A stretch of DNA of 57,823 bases, taken from positions 1-57,823 of the forward strand of contig DJPI01000026.1 of assembly GCA_002438505.1 (NCBI GenBank), in the 5' to 3' direction. The notes under the pieces were generated by a model that saw nothing but the letters and a program-made list of their open reading frames with translations, made no database searches and was not told the origin of the DNA. Positions 57,814 to 57,823 of this stretch are shown here, one piece after another. The translations under genes were made by a program, and so were the position numbers. Source of the DNA: Ruminococcaceae bacterium UBA6416 (GTDB lineage: Bacteria > Bacillota > Clostridia > Oscillospirales > Acutalibacteraceae). Within the stretch, counting starts at the first letter, position 1. Each line of letters starts with the position of its first letter.

Positions 57814-57823
57814 CAATAAATAC

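Overview
The window looks like chromosome of a gut-type Clostridia (Bacillota, most like Oscillospiraceae/Ruminococcaceae). This is inferred from strong AGGAGG-type ribosome binding sites, consensus TTGACA/TATAAT promoters, a sortase-type FPATG anchor, Mini-RNase III, YhaM, YitT, CotH and holin-like toxin families, and moderate GC. No rRNA, tRNA, CRISPR array, prophage or insertion sequence was recognised. Coding density is high and most operons end in clear intrinsic terminators.

Layout, left to right. 0-1.3 kb: remnant of a cell-wall-anchored adhesin with a frameshift. 1.4-6.4 kb: a secreted LCAT-like hydrolase and a large exported GH31 glycosidase with a PA14 insert. 6.5-12.3 kb: xpt, a BMP lipoprotein and a three-gene ABC transporter, together a nucleoside/purine uptake and salvage unit. 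12.4-27.4 kb: mostly core genes (YabE-like 3D-domain protein, SDR protein, isochorismatase-like hydrolase, a kinase-less sensor membrane protein, rsmA, galE, yebC, lipoprotein, coiled-coil protein, coaD, rsmD, YhaM-like nuclease, yitT, mrnC, obgE, ATP-grasp). 27.5-33.4 kb: secreted proteins (frameshifted CotH and two more LCAT-like hydrolases). 33.4-37.9 kb: a Cys-Gly microprotein, GH29 fucosidase, SGNH hydrolase and flavoprotein. 38.2-43.2 kb: a compact four-gene NRPS-like operon (two AMP-ligases, a free condensation domain, a carrier protein). 43.3-46.4 kb: fucA-fucU-fucI. 46.5-53.5 kb: small regulators with operator arrays, gene fragments at a deletion junction, typA, an aminotransferase/aldolase pair, a microprotein and a RelB/ParE-type toxin-antitoxin pair. 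53.7-57.8 kb: CopA with an embedded CopZ-like reading frame, a Pro/Thr-rich membrane-anchored protein, and a holin-like toxin gene with a sequestered ribosome binding site.

How the genes fit together. The fucosidase, the GH31 enzyme and the fuc operon suggest foraging on host or plant glycans; fuculokinase and a fucose transporter are not in the window. The purine operon scavenges nucleosides or bases. The NRPS-like operon is the best candidate for an undescribed system: it has everything to activate an acyl group and an amino acid and condense them on a carrier protein, but no thioesterase or large multimodular NRPS. The three LCAT-like paralogs are a second candidate: two carry Cys where the third has the Ser nucleophile, and they share a short aromatic amphipathic C-terminal tail with the otherwise unrelated CotH protein.
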